From Pseudonocardia sp. DSM 110487 (GTDB lineage Bacteria; Actinomycetota; Actinomycetes; Mycobacteriales; Pseudonocardiaceae), in assembly GCF_019468565.1 (NCBI RefSeq), contig NZ_CP080521.1, forward strand, positions 2,604,001 to 2,668,000: DNA of 64,000 nucleotides, read 5' to 3'. Of this stretch, positions 26,232 to 34,564 are shown piece by piece. Position 1 is the first letter of the stretch; every line of letters starts with the position of its first letter. Made by a program: the position numbers and the translations under genes. The notes beneath the pieces are model-generated. The model ran no database searches. It was not told the DNA's origin and saw only the letters and a program-made list of their open reading frames with translations.

Positions 26232-26942
26232 ATGGCTCACACGACGAAGCACCAGGAGGTGCGCGAGCGGGTGCTCGCCGAGGTCGTCGCGACGATGGCC
26301 CCGGACGACATGCTGCCAACCGAGCGCCAGCTGTCCGAGCGCTTCGGGGTGAGCCGCATGACCGTGCGGCAGGCCCTGAACGGGCTGCGCGCCGACGGCG
26401 TGCTGCGCTCGGTGCGCGGGGTCGGCACGTTCGTCGCGCAGCCGCGGCTCTCCAAGGGCCCCGCGCTGACGTCGTTCTCCGAGGACCTGAAGTCCCGCGG
26501 GTACCAGCCGACCACCCGGGTCATCGCGGGCGAGGAGATCACCGCCGAGACGCACGTGGCCATCGAGCTGGGCATCCCGCCCGGCGCCCGGGTGCTGCGC
26601 ATCGAGCGGCTCCGGCTCGCCGACGGCAGCCCGATGTGCCACGAGGAGGTGTTCCTGCCCGCCTCCCGGTTCCCCGGCCTGCTGACCGAGGACCTGACGC
26701 ACTCGATGTACGCGGTGCTGGACGCGAAGTACGGCGTGCGGCTGCGGCGGGCGCAGCAGCGGATCCGCGCCATGAACGTCGATGCGCGGCTCGCCGAGCT
26801 GCTCGGCGTCGAATCGAACTCCGCCGCGTTGCTCGTGACCCGGATCAGCACCGACGAGGCCGGCCGGATCGTCGAGCGCGGCCAGTCGATCTGCCGGGGG
26901 GACCTCTACGACTTCTCCTTCGTGGTGACCCGGCCCGATTAG
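26232..26942 (+). CDS. GntR/HutC-family regulator, DasR-like
   Basis: A 236-residue regulator. Winged helix at residues ~10-75 (L-P-T-E-R-Q-L-S-E-R-F-G-V-S-R-M-T-V-R then V-R-G-V-G-T-F-V-A), UTRA effector domain after that (L-R-I-E-R-L-R-L-A-D-G, S-x-Y-A-V-L). DasR senses GlcN-6-P; MurQ and GH89 activity would feed that pool, and two dre-like boxes lie at the head of the operon. It starts five bases after the glycosidase stop. Its own TAG stop (26940-26942) lies within the left inverted repeat of the adjacent island. Confidence 0.88.
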   Translation: MAHTTKHQEVRERVLAEVVATMAPDDMLPTERQLSERFGVSRMTVRQALNGLRADGVLRSVRGVGTFVAQPRLSKGPALTSFSEDLKSRGYQPTTRVIAGEEITAETHVAIELGIPPGARVLRIERLRLADGSPMCHEEVFLPASRFPGLLTEDLTHSMYAVLDAKYGVRLRRAQQRIRAMNVDARLAELLGVESNSAALLVTRISTDEAGRIVERGQSICRGDLYDFSFVVTRPD

Positions 26943-26961
26943 GCCGTGTCTCGTGGATCTT
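26940..26961. repeat. Left terminal inverted repeat of the NACHT island
   Basis: A 22-bp sequence beginning TAGGCCGTGTCTCG that is repeated in inverted orientation at 32291-32312 with one mismatch. Weaker similarity continues inward for about 30 more bases (ATTCG, GGCCG, CCCTGGC). The base preceding it makes the outer tetranucleotide TTAG. Confidence 0.8.
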
Positions 26962-27034
26962 GGGCGATGGGATTCGTGATCCTGGCCGTCCCTGGCAAGT
27001 GCGAAGGCAGATTTGTTCCCATACGCTCTAAGGT

Positions 27035-27109
27035 ATGTCAGTAGATCCGGAGGTTAGTGCAGGTCAGGCGCCCGCGTCGCCGGTCTTCGACTCCTACGGG
27101 CGCGTGTAG
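27035..27109 (+). pseudogene. Possible start of a truncated serine recombinase
   Basis: An ATG behind no strong SD opens 24 codons ending F-D-S-Y-G-R-V and then TAG. The segment V-F-D-S-Y-(A/G)-R resembles the very N-terminus of large actinomycete serine integrases, just before the catalytic serine region. Nothing recognisable follows in any frame. Suggestive only. Confidence 0.3.
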
Positions 27110-27141
27110 TTGCGACTATCACTGGTTCGCCAGGGCTTGAG

Positions 27142-27501
27142 CTAACGCGCACGAGTACTGCCTGCACGGCTGTAGAGATCGAGATCAGCGAGAGCGATCT
27201 CAGCTCGGTCGATGCAGCCGCTACATAGAAGCAAGGCGTTATCGGCCGGCGCCGTTCCGATGCTCGGGGCACACACGTAGGCGCCGCACGTCCCGCACGT
27301 TACTAACGCACTGTCGGCATCTCTGGTGTCATCGCGAACGCACCACCGGCCTTGCGGCGGCTCGTCTCTCGTGCGACGTCCTCGCGAGGGCTCCTGGCCC
27401 CGCGTCACCTGCGTACCGGTCAGGACATGCCCTCGCCGGGCCGACAGATCTCGGGGATGCCAGGGCCTGTCGGCATGTGTGGCTGTGGCCGGTCGGGTCA
27501 A
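27142..27501 (-). CDS. Hypothetical CxxC protein overlapping the NACHT gene
   Basis: A possible 119-residue protein whose TTG start overlaps the NACHT gene stop (TTGA). The N-terminal half is low complexity; the last ~55 residues hold a Cys cluster C-G-T-C-x(4)-C and L-C-S-G-C, like a small zinc ribbon, then an acidic helix. Codon choice (CTA, TGT, TTA) fits the island rather than the GC-rich surroundings. The true start may be internal. If real it would be co-translated with the NACHT protein; function unknown. Confidence 0.4.
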   Translation of the reverse strand: MTRPATATHADRPWHPRDLSARRGHVLTGTQVTRGQEPSRGRRTRDEPPQGRWCVRDDTRDADSALVTCGTCGAYVCAPSIGTAPADNALLLCSGCIDRAEIALADLDLYSRAGSTRAR

Positions 27502-30500
27502 GGACCGGTCGGTCCCTGCGGAAATCCACGCCGCGCCAACGGCAAGGAAAGTTCGCGGGCAGCGGAAGCCAAGCTCTGATCACTGCCTTCTAGCACTCGA
27601 ACGAGTGCATCGCGCACTCGAGCCGAGAGATCACCGAAGAGTCTTAGCGGTAGGAGATCGGTAAGAACGGCCGCCCACAATCCATGACGCCTCTCTTCTC
27701 CAAGACCATCGATCTCCATCAGTCGGACTAGTAGGTCCTCCTCCAAGTGACTCTCGCACCGGACAAATAGGAGTCGCAGAATCTCAAGATCCGGTGAACC
27801 CCAGTTCTTACGGATCGAGAACATCGCAATTCCGGCCATTCTACACTCCGGATCATCACTCTTGCACAGTTCCCGATGAATCTCTGCTAGACCACTAAAT
27901 CGAGGCGGCTTCAGTGAGCGTTCAAAAGCGAACGGGAAGCAGATAGCTCGCACCAATCGCAGCGCTCCCCGTCTCACATTCTCATCGGCGGAAGATCTGC
28001 CATAATTCAGCAATTGCCGAAAAATGGCCGTTGTCGATCTCGATCCGCTCGCCAAGGGTGCATACTGAAAGCGAGGTGATTCCTGACCGATCAGTCGCAA
28101 CCCATCTTCCACCAGGCCGGTTTCCCGAGCTGCCGGTCGACCGAGAAGGACGACCAGTATCGCACGGATCAAGTTTGAATCAGTCCGATGTAAATCAGAC
28201 TCAATCAGGCGCTTCAGTACGTCTTTCTCCAGGTCTACGCCGGTATCATCAGTCCATCGAGCCGCCCAGAACTTGATCAAGTTGCGCTTAGCTTCTGTTG
28301 CGTATGGCGTCGCAAAGAGGGCACCGACAAACTCATTGTGAGACTCGAACAACTCTATAGCACCCGGAGGATAACCATCGAGCGCGTAGAAGAGTAGATC
28401 GATGTCTCCGGCCCGCTCGGCTAGCTCTGCATGGCGACGCGCCCAGTTGTACGACCCGCGAATTGATTCATCGTTGTGCCGCGCGCCACGCTGGGCTCGT
28501 CGTGAACGCATAACGCCTTCTTCGACGGACCGCCTTACATGGTTCGCGAAGTCGGCCCACTGGCGTGTTCCCGAAAATCCGCACCAACGGCTAACACTGT
28601 GCATAATCGACTCGACATCGTCGTTGTTCTCGAGTCGAGATGCCACGTAGTCAGGAACTGGAGTTAACCCGTTTCTAAAGCGTAGCATATATGGAACTGC
28701 CTCAACGCTGCTTGTGCGCCCTTCTTTGAAGTAAGCCAGTGCACGAGTAATTGTCTCGGTCGTGCAATTGCCAAGAAGAAGGTGCAGCATCCAGAATGGC
28801 CCGAGGAGCGGATGCGAAATAGAGGCCAAGCCTGCAATTTTCGCGAATTCGTGCGAAGTGCCTCGCAGAATCGCAGGGTGCAGCCGTTCTCGCATCAAAT
28901 CAAGCACGTCCCCCTTCTCGGAGTCCGAAAAGCGGCGCCTACCTGAATCGAAGCTTGAGATAAGAGCGACGACCGAATGCGCCGTGCGTAACAGCAGCTC
29001 CGGACCGGTCTCGACCCAATCACGAGGCCAGATTGCACGGAGGCCTCTACCGGTCATTGCCCTATCAGGGTAGTAGGTGCTGGCTAAGGCACTGAGTAGA
29101 TCGAGATGAACAGTATTCGGAACATCGAGCCGCAGAACGAGCTTGATGATACTGGCGATCTCGCGGAAATCACCGCGACCCATCCGCACAATCTCGTCGC
29201 ACAGTTGCTCGACTGTAAGCTGGCTGATTAGATCGGGAATCAGGTCCTTTGCCTCTGATTGAGATAGTGCGGTGCGCAGCAGAGGTGCAGCGGCCGCTTT
29301 GCAAAGGTCCAAGTCCGCTGACATCATTCGTCGAAATGCTGGCACTAGCTCGGCGTTCGTTTGGTCCAAAGTCGAAAGCACTAGTACGCTGTTATAGAGC
29401 CGTTCCGGGGCGAGCGTTTGCACCCTACGCTCAAGGATGGGAATGATGTGATCAGAAATGTCTTCATCAGGCATCTCAGAGATAACGTCTCTAATTTTCT
29501 CCAGACGCTCTTCCGACAGCGGCGCGTCGAGCATTTCTAACGCGAACTCAATTACGCTGTGCTGGAGCCAGCGGTCCGGGAGAAACGCGCGGTCAAACGC
29601 TATATTCAATGCGAGTTGGGCGCCGCGTCGGATGTGAACATCTGGCACAGTTCTATCAATTCTACGACATACCTCGATGATCGCCGCAGCTTCACCCTGG
29701 AAGTTGCGGCCGACTCTTCCTGCAAAGAATAGCGCTACGTTCTGCCAATGTGGCAACCGTGCAATTGCCTCAAATCTACGGTACCGCTGATCAGTATTTC
29801 GTGAGGTATCAACCAGGTGGCAGGCCGCAAAAAATTCTTGTAGAGAGCGGAGTTCAAATCCGAACCGACCAGAGTATGGCTCGACAATCAGGACTAGTCG
29901 CTCTCCCGCCTCGACCGTTATCGATTTGAGCCGGGCGGCGCGCTTCAACTCAGACGAAAATGGATCATTCCAGTCGAGGAACTCTTCGACGAGCTGGGTG
30001 TAGTCGGCCTCTGATAATGTAGCGTCCGTTGCAGATGCGCGAGTTGCTCGCTCTTGAAGTTCGTACCCGATGTACTTGTGCAAGTCAACGAGCAGTTCCT
30101 TGCTAGTTGTCAGAATATCTATACCCTTGTTCTGTTCCCGCTTGTAGATGACCTCAAGGTATTGATTGAACAGGCCTTCCCGCTGCCTAGGAGGAGTACC
30201 GCCGGAAACGACAATCAGTACAAGAATTGTAACCTGCAACGGAGTGTTCATTAATAGTTTAACTTGCCGATCGCTTAGACAGTCCTCGATCCCTCGCTTC
30301 AGTCGTGCTGTGCGAGCGTCATCAAGCTTACGGGCAGTCGCATACCGGTGAACAAAACTGCGAATCTGCGGTGGCTGTACGTCGGAAAGCTCAAGATGCA
30401 CGTACGACTCAGGATTGAAGTGGTCGTTGTAGCCGTTAGGTCGGGTCGTGGCCAAGACTTGGAGATCTGCCTTGAGAACACGCTCAGCTCGGTCGATGAA

Positions 30501-31718
30501 CTCTTCAGCGCGATCTGTCACGTCCTTCTTGAGGACAGGGTCTGTAATTTCGTCGAGCCCGTCGAGGATCAGAATTGCAGGATTCTGTTTCATCACGTCA
30601 TGAAGAACATCCGGCGTGATGCGGCGTGACGTAGCCTTGAGAATCTCGTAGCAGATGTACTCTTCTAGTGTTGTCGAACCGTGATGCGCGGAGTGTTGCT
30701 CCGATACCCACTGTCCAAATTCTCTTAGAATGACCCGAAAGGGTAGGCGAGGAAATGCCGGCTCGTACTCTTCGGATATTGCAACTCTTGCGGCGTCGCC
30801 GAGAAGTTGAGCGCGATGAAGTTGCGCAAGGTACTGACCTGCGGTCGACTTCCCTTCGCCCGGCCCTCCAACAAGGACCGTCCGTATGCCTGGTAGATCC
30901 AGAAACATTTGCACTACCGGCACGCGTGCCTGACGGCTGGCTGCCTGCATTCCAGAAGCTTTGCGTGCGTACGCAAGAACCAATTCAGAAGATTTGCTTA
31001 AATCCACGCGATCGTTGTACGCTCGCAAAGTCGGCTTAGCGTGAAGCTCAAAGAAAACCTGTTGCAACTTGACAGGCTCCTCGGACATGTCGCCAGCTTG
31101 ATCGAGTTGGGCGTATTGCTCTCGAGTAAACGTACTTCGCAAATAGGATTCGATTGTCGTGGCGGTGGCGTCGTATTCTCTCTGCTGTTGGTCCAGGAGG
31201 GCGCTGATTAGGTCTCCGGCTACAACTAGATGCAGGTAGGAGGTTCGAACACTTCTGTACTTCTCCAGTAGGCGGTTGATATCATCCGCACCCCAGATAT
31301 GGAAATTTCGACCTTCCGAGTCGAACTTCCTGAACAACTTGCTGATGACGTCGTGTGTGCCGGATTCGTGAACGCCAGAAAGCGCAACGTTCGTTGCGAA
31401 GATGTAGTTCTGAACGTCTCGATTGTATTTGTTGAAGGTCTTGTCGAGTTCCTCCTCGATGTCGTTGATCAGAGACTTCCGGCATTTATCGATTCCCTGC
31501 AGCTCGATATCGTGAAACTTGACCTGGAATACCCAGTTTCCGCTCCACCGTGTAGAGTCGCTCGGGTACGATGCAGTACCGCTAAAGGTGGCTTCTCTGC
31601 CGCCATCTGCCCCTGCGCCGAACGTGATTGTGCCGTCTCCGACAACTTCCTTTAGTAGCGCCTGGATCAGGTTCTCGAATTCAGCGGCGCCAAGGCGATT
31701 GAGTTCGTAGCGCGGCAC
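27498..31718 (-). CDS. NACHT/STAND NTPase with N-terminal PD-(D/E)xK nuclease-like domain (NLR-like, candidate anti-phage protein)
   Basis: A 1,406-residue protein. Residues ~1-175 resemble an Mrr-type restriction-endonuclease fold: E15, then D38 in G-A-D-G-G-R-E and Q65-V-K67 in F-Q-V-K-F, with H-I-W-G-A-D-D at ~140-146. The NACHT core follows: Walker A G-G-P-G-E-G-K-S-T at 284-292, Walker B/acidic L-I-L-D-G-L-D-E at 383-390. The remaining ~800 residues look alpha-helical and repetitive, likely the sensor. The layout matches bacterial Avs/bNACHT defence proteins, in which target binding causes oligomerisation and nuclease activation; the trigger here is unknown. GTG 31718 follows GGAAGGA. 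GC is near half by eye, far below the neighbours, indicating transfer. Confidence 0.85.
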   Translation of the reverse strand: MPRYELNRLGAAEFENLIQALLKEVVGDGTITFGAGADGGREATFSGTASYPSDSTRWSGNWVFQVKFHDIELQGIDKCRKSLINDIEEELDKTFNKYNRDVQNYIFATNVALSGVHESGTHDVISKLFRKFDSEGRNFHIWGADDINRLLEKYRSVRTSYLHLVVAGDLISALLDQQQREYDATATTIESYLRSTFTREQYAQLDQAGDMSEEPVKLQQVFFELHAKPTLRAYNDRVDLSKSSELVLAYARKASGMQAASRQARVPVVQMFLDLPGIRTVLVGGPGEGKSTAGQYLAQLHRAQLLGDAARVAISEEYEPAFPRLPFRVILREFGQWVSEQHSAHHGSTTLEEYICYEILKATSRRITPDVLHDVMKQNPAILILDGLDEITDPVLKKDVTDRAEEFIDRAERVLKADLQVLATTRPNGYNDHFNPESYVHLELSDVQPPQIRSFVHRYATARKLDDARTARLKRGIEDCLSDRQVKLLMNTPLQVTILVLIVVSGGTPPRQREGLFNQYLEVIYKREQNKGIDILTTSKELLVDLHKYIGYELQERATRASATDATLSEADYTQLVEEFLDWNDPFSSELKRAARLKSITVEAGERLVLIVEPYSGRFGFELRSLQEFFAACHLVDTSRNTDQRYRRFEAIARLPHWQNVALFFAGRVGRNFQGEAAAIIEVCRRIDRTVPDVHIRRGAQLALNIAFDRAFLPDRWLQHSVIEFALEMLDAPLSEERLEKIRDVISEMPDEDISDHIIPILERRVQTLAPERLYNSVLVLSTLDQTNAELVPAFRRMMSADLDLCKAAAAPLLRTALSQSEAKDLIPDLISQLTVEQLCDEIVRMGRGDFREIASIIKLVLRLDVPNTVHLDLLSALASTYYPDRAMTGRGLRAIWPRDWVETGPELLLRTAHSVVALISSFDSGRRRFSDSEKGDVLDLMRERLHPAILRGTSHEFAKIAGLASISHPLLGPFWMLHLLLGNCTTETITRALAYFKEGRTSSVEAVPYMLRFRNGLTPVPDYVASRLENNDDVESIMHSVSRWCGFSGTRQWADFANHVRRSVEEGVMRSRRAQRGARHNDESIRGSYNWARRHAELAERAGDIDLLFYALDGYPPGAIELFESHNEFVGALFATPYATEAKRNLIKFWAARWTDDTGVDLEKDVLKRLIESDLHRTDSNLIRAILVVLLGRPAARETGLVEDGLRLIGQESPRFQYAPLASGSRSTTAIFRQLLNYGRSSADENVRRGALRLVRAICFPFAFERSLKPPRFSGLAEIHRELCKSDDPECRMAGIAMFSIRKNWGSPDLEILRLLFVRCESHLEEDLLVRLMEIDGLGEERRHGLWAAVLTDLLPLRLFGDLSARVRDALVRVLEGSDQSLASAARELSLPLARRGFPQGPTGP

Positions 31719-32290
31719 AATCGATTCCTTCCGGTTCTACATATCGCTATTCGGTCACAGCCAAGCGCGATGACGTGGTGCCTGGCGAAGGTGCTGCCAA
31801 TCCTGTCGCTCATGGTGTCGTTGTTGTTACGCCCTGGATTTCGGATAACCAGCTGGGGCGGGGCCGGACTGCACTGGACGGCGATGCAGGGGCTCGCTCT
31901 CGCTCCGCGCCGCACCGATGTCGGTGCGGGCCCTCGGCTCGTGCGGATCTGGAACATCGGTACCACTGCGGGGGTTGGCCCCTCCGAGATCCTGGACGTG
32001 GGACGCGTCGAACGCCGGTTGATCATGGCCGGCACAGGCATGCGGCGTACGAGCTGACCGGTGGTTCGAACCACGACGCGCCATCGGTCCCCGCGCGCTG
32101 CCCCCCTTTGGTGCTCCGCGCGAATCTGAACCACGCCGGCGGACCGTAGCCGGAGGCGGGAGCGGCTCGGAGCCCGACCGCGGTAGAACAAATGGGTCAT
32201 ACCTAGGCGGGAGGCCCGAGCCGTTGTATTGGAATACGCGGTCGGGCCGACAACGCAGCCAGGGGCGGCCTGGGCGCGAATACCGCGGTC
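31719..32290. other. Gene-poor right flank of the NACHT island
   Basis: About 570 bases upstream of the NACHT gene. Several overlapping frames are open on both strands but none shows a recognisable domain or good ribosome site, so I call no gene. It must contain the NACHT promoter. A perfect 14-bp palindrome, GTGGTTCGAACCAC, lies at 32061-32074. An 18-mer at 32186-32203 recurs with two mismatches at 34243-34260. GC rises toward the genome level with distance from the NACHT gene. Confidence 0.6.
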
Positions 32291-32312
32291 AAGATCCGCG
32301 AGACACGGCCTA
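32291..32312. repeat. Right terminal inverted repeat of the NACHT island
   Basis: Reverse complement of the left repeat at 26940-26961 (21 of 22 positions). It stops right beside the stop codon of the glucarate-dehydratase-family gene. The outer tetranucleotide is CTAG against TTAG on the left, close to the YTAR target duplication known for IS5-type elements. Confidence 0.8.
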
Positions 32313-32313
32313 G

Positions 32314-33579
32314 CTACCAGGTGGCGAGCCTGCGCTGGAAGTCCGGCTGGAAGCGGCGCATGTAGCCGGTGTCGTCGCGGCGGCGCAGCCCGCACCGCAG
32401 GTACTGCTCGTGCAGGGCGGCGAGCGCGTCCTCGTCGACCTCGACGCCGAGCCCCGGCCCGGACGGCACCGCGACGGCCCCGTCGACGAACTCCAGCACG
32501 CCCGGGCGCACGAGGTCCTCTGTCTTCCATGGCCAGTGCGTGTCGCAGGCGTAGGTGAGATTCGGCGTGGCGGCGGCGAGGTGCGTCATTGCGGCGAAGG
32601 AGATGCCGAGGTGGGAGTTGGAGTGCATCGACAGTCCGATGCCGAAGGTGTCGCAGGTGCCGGCCAGTAGCTGCGAGCGGCGCAACCCGCCCCAGATGTG
32701 GTGGTCGCTGAGCACCACCTGGACGGCGCCGGCCGCGACGGAGGACGGCAGCTGGTCGAACGCCACCACGGCCATGTTGGTGGCGAGCGGCATCGGTGCC
32801 TCTGCCGCGACCCGGGCCATGCCGTCGATGCCGGGCGACGGGTCCTCCAGGTACTCGACGAGCCCATCCAGGGCCTTCGCCACGCGGATGCCGGTCTCGG
32901 GGGTCCACGCGGCGTTCGGGTCGAGGCGGAGCGGCACGCCGGGGAACGCGGCGGCGAGCGCGCGGGTGGCCTCGATCTCGTCGTCGGGTGGGAGCACACC
33001 GCCCTTCAGCTTGATCGCCGGGAAGCCCCAGCCGTCGATCATGCGGCGGGCCTGCGCGACGAGCTGGTCGGGGGTGAGCGCCTCGCCCCACTCGTCGGCG
33101 TCGGCTCCGGGGTGCGCGGCCCACTTGTAGAACAGGTACGCGCTGTACGGCACGGCGTCGCGCACCCGGCCGCCGAGCAGGTCGACGACCGGCCGCCCGA
33201 TCGCCCGGCCCTGCACGTCCAGGCAAGCCACCTCGAACGGCGAGAACACCCGGTCCACCGCGCTGGCGCCGGTGATCATGCCGGCGACGCCGTCACCCCC
33301 GTCCGTGCCGGACCCGAGGACGCTGACGACCACCTGCCGCAGGCGCCCGGTCTCGAACGCGTCGTGGCCAGGCAGCGCGGCCGCGACGGCGATCAACCGC
33401 TCCAGGTGGACGTCGTCGGCGTACGTCTCGCCCCAGCCGATCAGGCCCTCGTCGGTGTCGACCCGCACGATCGCTCGCAGCGCGAACGGCTCGTGCACGC
33501 CGACCGAGTTGAGCAGCGGCGGGTCGGCGAACGCGACGGGGGTGACGGTGACCCGGCTGATCCGGGCGGTGGCACTCAT
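32314..33579 (-). CDS. Glucarate dehydratase family protein (enolase superfamily)
   Basis: A 421-residue enolase-superfamily enzyme. Signature pieces: K-L-K-G-G (catalytic Lys), R-L-D-P-N-A-A-W-T (metal Asp/Asn), E-Y-L-E-D-P-S-P-G, S-D-H-H-I-W-G-G and M-H-S-N-S-H-L-G-I-S with the catalytic His. These fit GudD-type D-glucarate dehydratases, which make 5-keto-4-deoxyglucarate; related acid-sugar dehydratases cannot be excluded. ATG 33579 begins right before the first beta strand. Its TAG stop sits at the edge of the NACHT island, so its former right-hand neighbour was probably the GntR gene. Confidence 0.87.
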   Translation of the reverse strand: MSATARISRVTVTPVAFADPPLLNSVGVHEPFALRAIVRVDTDEGLIGWGETYADDVHLERLIAVAAALPGHDAFETGRLRQVVVSVLGSGTDGGDGVAGMITGASAVDRVFSPFEVACLDVQGRAIGRPVVDLLGGRVRDAVPYSAYLFYKWAAHPGADADEWGEALTPDQLVAQARRMIDGWGFPAIKLKGGVLPPDDEIEATRALAAAFPGVPLRLDPNAAWTPETGIRVAKALDGLVEYLEDPSPGIDGMARVAAEAPMPLATNMAVVAFDQLPSSVAAGAVQVVLSDHHIWGGLRRSQLLAGTCDTFGIGLSMHSNSHLGISFAAMTHLAAATPNLTYACDTHWPWKTEDLVRPGVLEFVDGAVAVPSGPGLGVEVDEDALAALHEQYLRCGLRRRDDTGYMRRFQPDFQRRLATW

Positions 33580-33634
33580 GCCGACGATCCTGTCACCCGT
33601 CCCGCCGCGGAAAGAAGACCGCCGAGGCAGGATA

Positions 33635-33698
33635 ATGATCTCCGGAAGTGGTGTGGCAGCGACAGATCTGTCGCCCTCACACCACTTCCGGAGATCAT
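33635..33698. repeat. 64-bp near-perfect palindrome
   Basis: Positions 33635-33655 (ATGATCTCCGGAAGTGGTGTG is 21 bp, arms quoted only in part here: ATGATCTCCGGAAG) are exactly reverse-complementary to 33678-33698. The middle holds another perfect 16-bp palindrome, GCGACAGATCTGTCGC, leaving only three mismatched pairs. It lies between the starts of the dehydratase gene and the end of the DUF805 gene. No T-run follows. Confidence 0.85.
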
Positions 33699-33719
33699 GC
33701 CGCGGGAACGGCTCCCCGG

Positions 33720-34112
33720 CTACGCCGCTGCCGGGTTGACGGCCGATGCCTTGGGGTCCGGCCCGTAGGAATTCGAGCCGACTGCGCCCGGGGTCGCGAG
33801 GAAAACGATGAGCACAATCGCCCCGACCAGCGGGATCAACCCGATGAGCAGCCACCACCCGGTACGGCCCGTGTCGTGCAGCCTCCGGATGCTCACGCCG
33901 AGGCTGGGCAGGAGAACTGCCAGGGAGTAGATCAGGCCGAGCACCCCGGAGCCGGGGATGACCGCCAGTCCTAGCAAGTTGTCCAGTACGGCGAGCACGA
34001 TCGCGATGATCACGCTGACCAGCGTGAACATCCAGTACTCCGTGCGCCGGGCACGGCCGGTGAAGACCGTGTACTGGCGCAGCACGTGCAGATACCATTG
34101 CATGACCTGCAT
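33720..34112 (-). CDS. DUF805 family membrane protein
   Basis: A 130-residue inner-membrane protein with about four hydrophobic segments. The DUF805 signature is clear: Y-x-x-F-x-G-R-A-R-R-T-E-Y-W-M-F near the N-terminus, then I-R-R-L-H-D-T-G-R-T-G-W-W-L-L. Function of the family is poorly defined. ATG 34112 has GGGGGG at SD distance; a start three codons later is possible. Confidence 0.88.
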   Translation of the reverse strand: MQVMQWYLHVLRQYTVFTGRARRTEYWMFTLVSVIIAIVLAVLDNLLGLAVIPGSGVLGLIYSLAVLLPSLGVSIRRLHDTGRTGWWLLIGLIPLVGAIVLIVFLATPGAVGSNSYGPDPKASAVNPAAA

Positions 34113-34242
34113 GACGACCCCCCAAATGGTCAAAGCGGTCGGTTCGTTCGACCGCGGGCGAGATCATGGCATACGGGATCGGTGGGTGATGACACGATCG
34201 GGTATCGGTTTTTTCGTCCGCGATGTTCGGGTGCAAGGTGGC

Positions 34243-34260
34243 GAACAAATGGCTGATACC
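34243..34260. repeat. Recurring 18-mer (second copy of 32186-32203)
   Basis: GAACAAATGGCTGATACC here and GAACAAATGGGTCATACC at 32186-32203 differ at two positions. Both lie in non-coding sequence. Role unknown; a conserved promoter or element-end motif is possible. Confidence 0.4.
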
Positions 34261-34280
34261 TGACGCATCCGTGAACTGTC

Positions 34281-34564
34281 CTAGCTCCCAAGCCGGTGGC
34301 GGAGGCCGCTGGCTCGGCTGACCGGGCGGGCCACTGCGGCGCGCACCGCCTCTTCGGTGCCGACGACCCGGACGAACTCGGGGGCCCGGGTGACCGCCGT
34401 GTACAGCAGCTCCCGGGTGAGCAGCGGGGACTCGGCGGGCGGCAGCACCACCGTGACCCGCCGGAACTGGCTGCCTTGGCCGCGGTGCACGGTCATCGCG
34501 TGGACGGTGGCCACCTCGGACAGCCGGGCCGGCGGGTGCAGGGTGGGCACCGCGCCGCGGGCGA
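34281..34564 (-). pseudogene. Duplicated recD 3' end
   Basis: The minus strand encodes the last ~94 residues of RecD (V-H-A-M-T-V-H-R-G-Q-G-S-Q-F, L-Y-T-A-V-T-R-A) almost identically to 35296-35592, then a TAG stop. There is no start and no upstream helicase sequence; homology breaks at 34564. The complete recD lies about 1 kb to the right, with the PPOX-fold gene between the two copies. Confidence 0.85.

Noticed and set aside
31770..32057. 95-codon frame upstream of the NACHT gene
   Set aside because: No domain, no good ribosome site, and an equally long frame on the other strand; treated as non-coding flank.
27142..32290. CRISPR array, tRNA or retron as part of the low-GC island
   Set aside because: No regularly spaced repeats, cloverleaf or reverse transcriptase motifs are visible in the segment.
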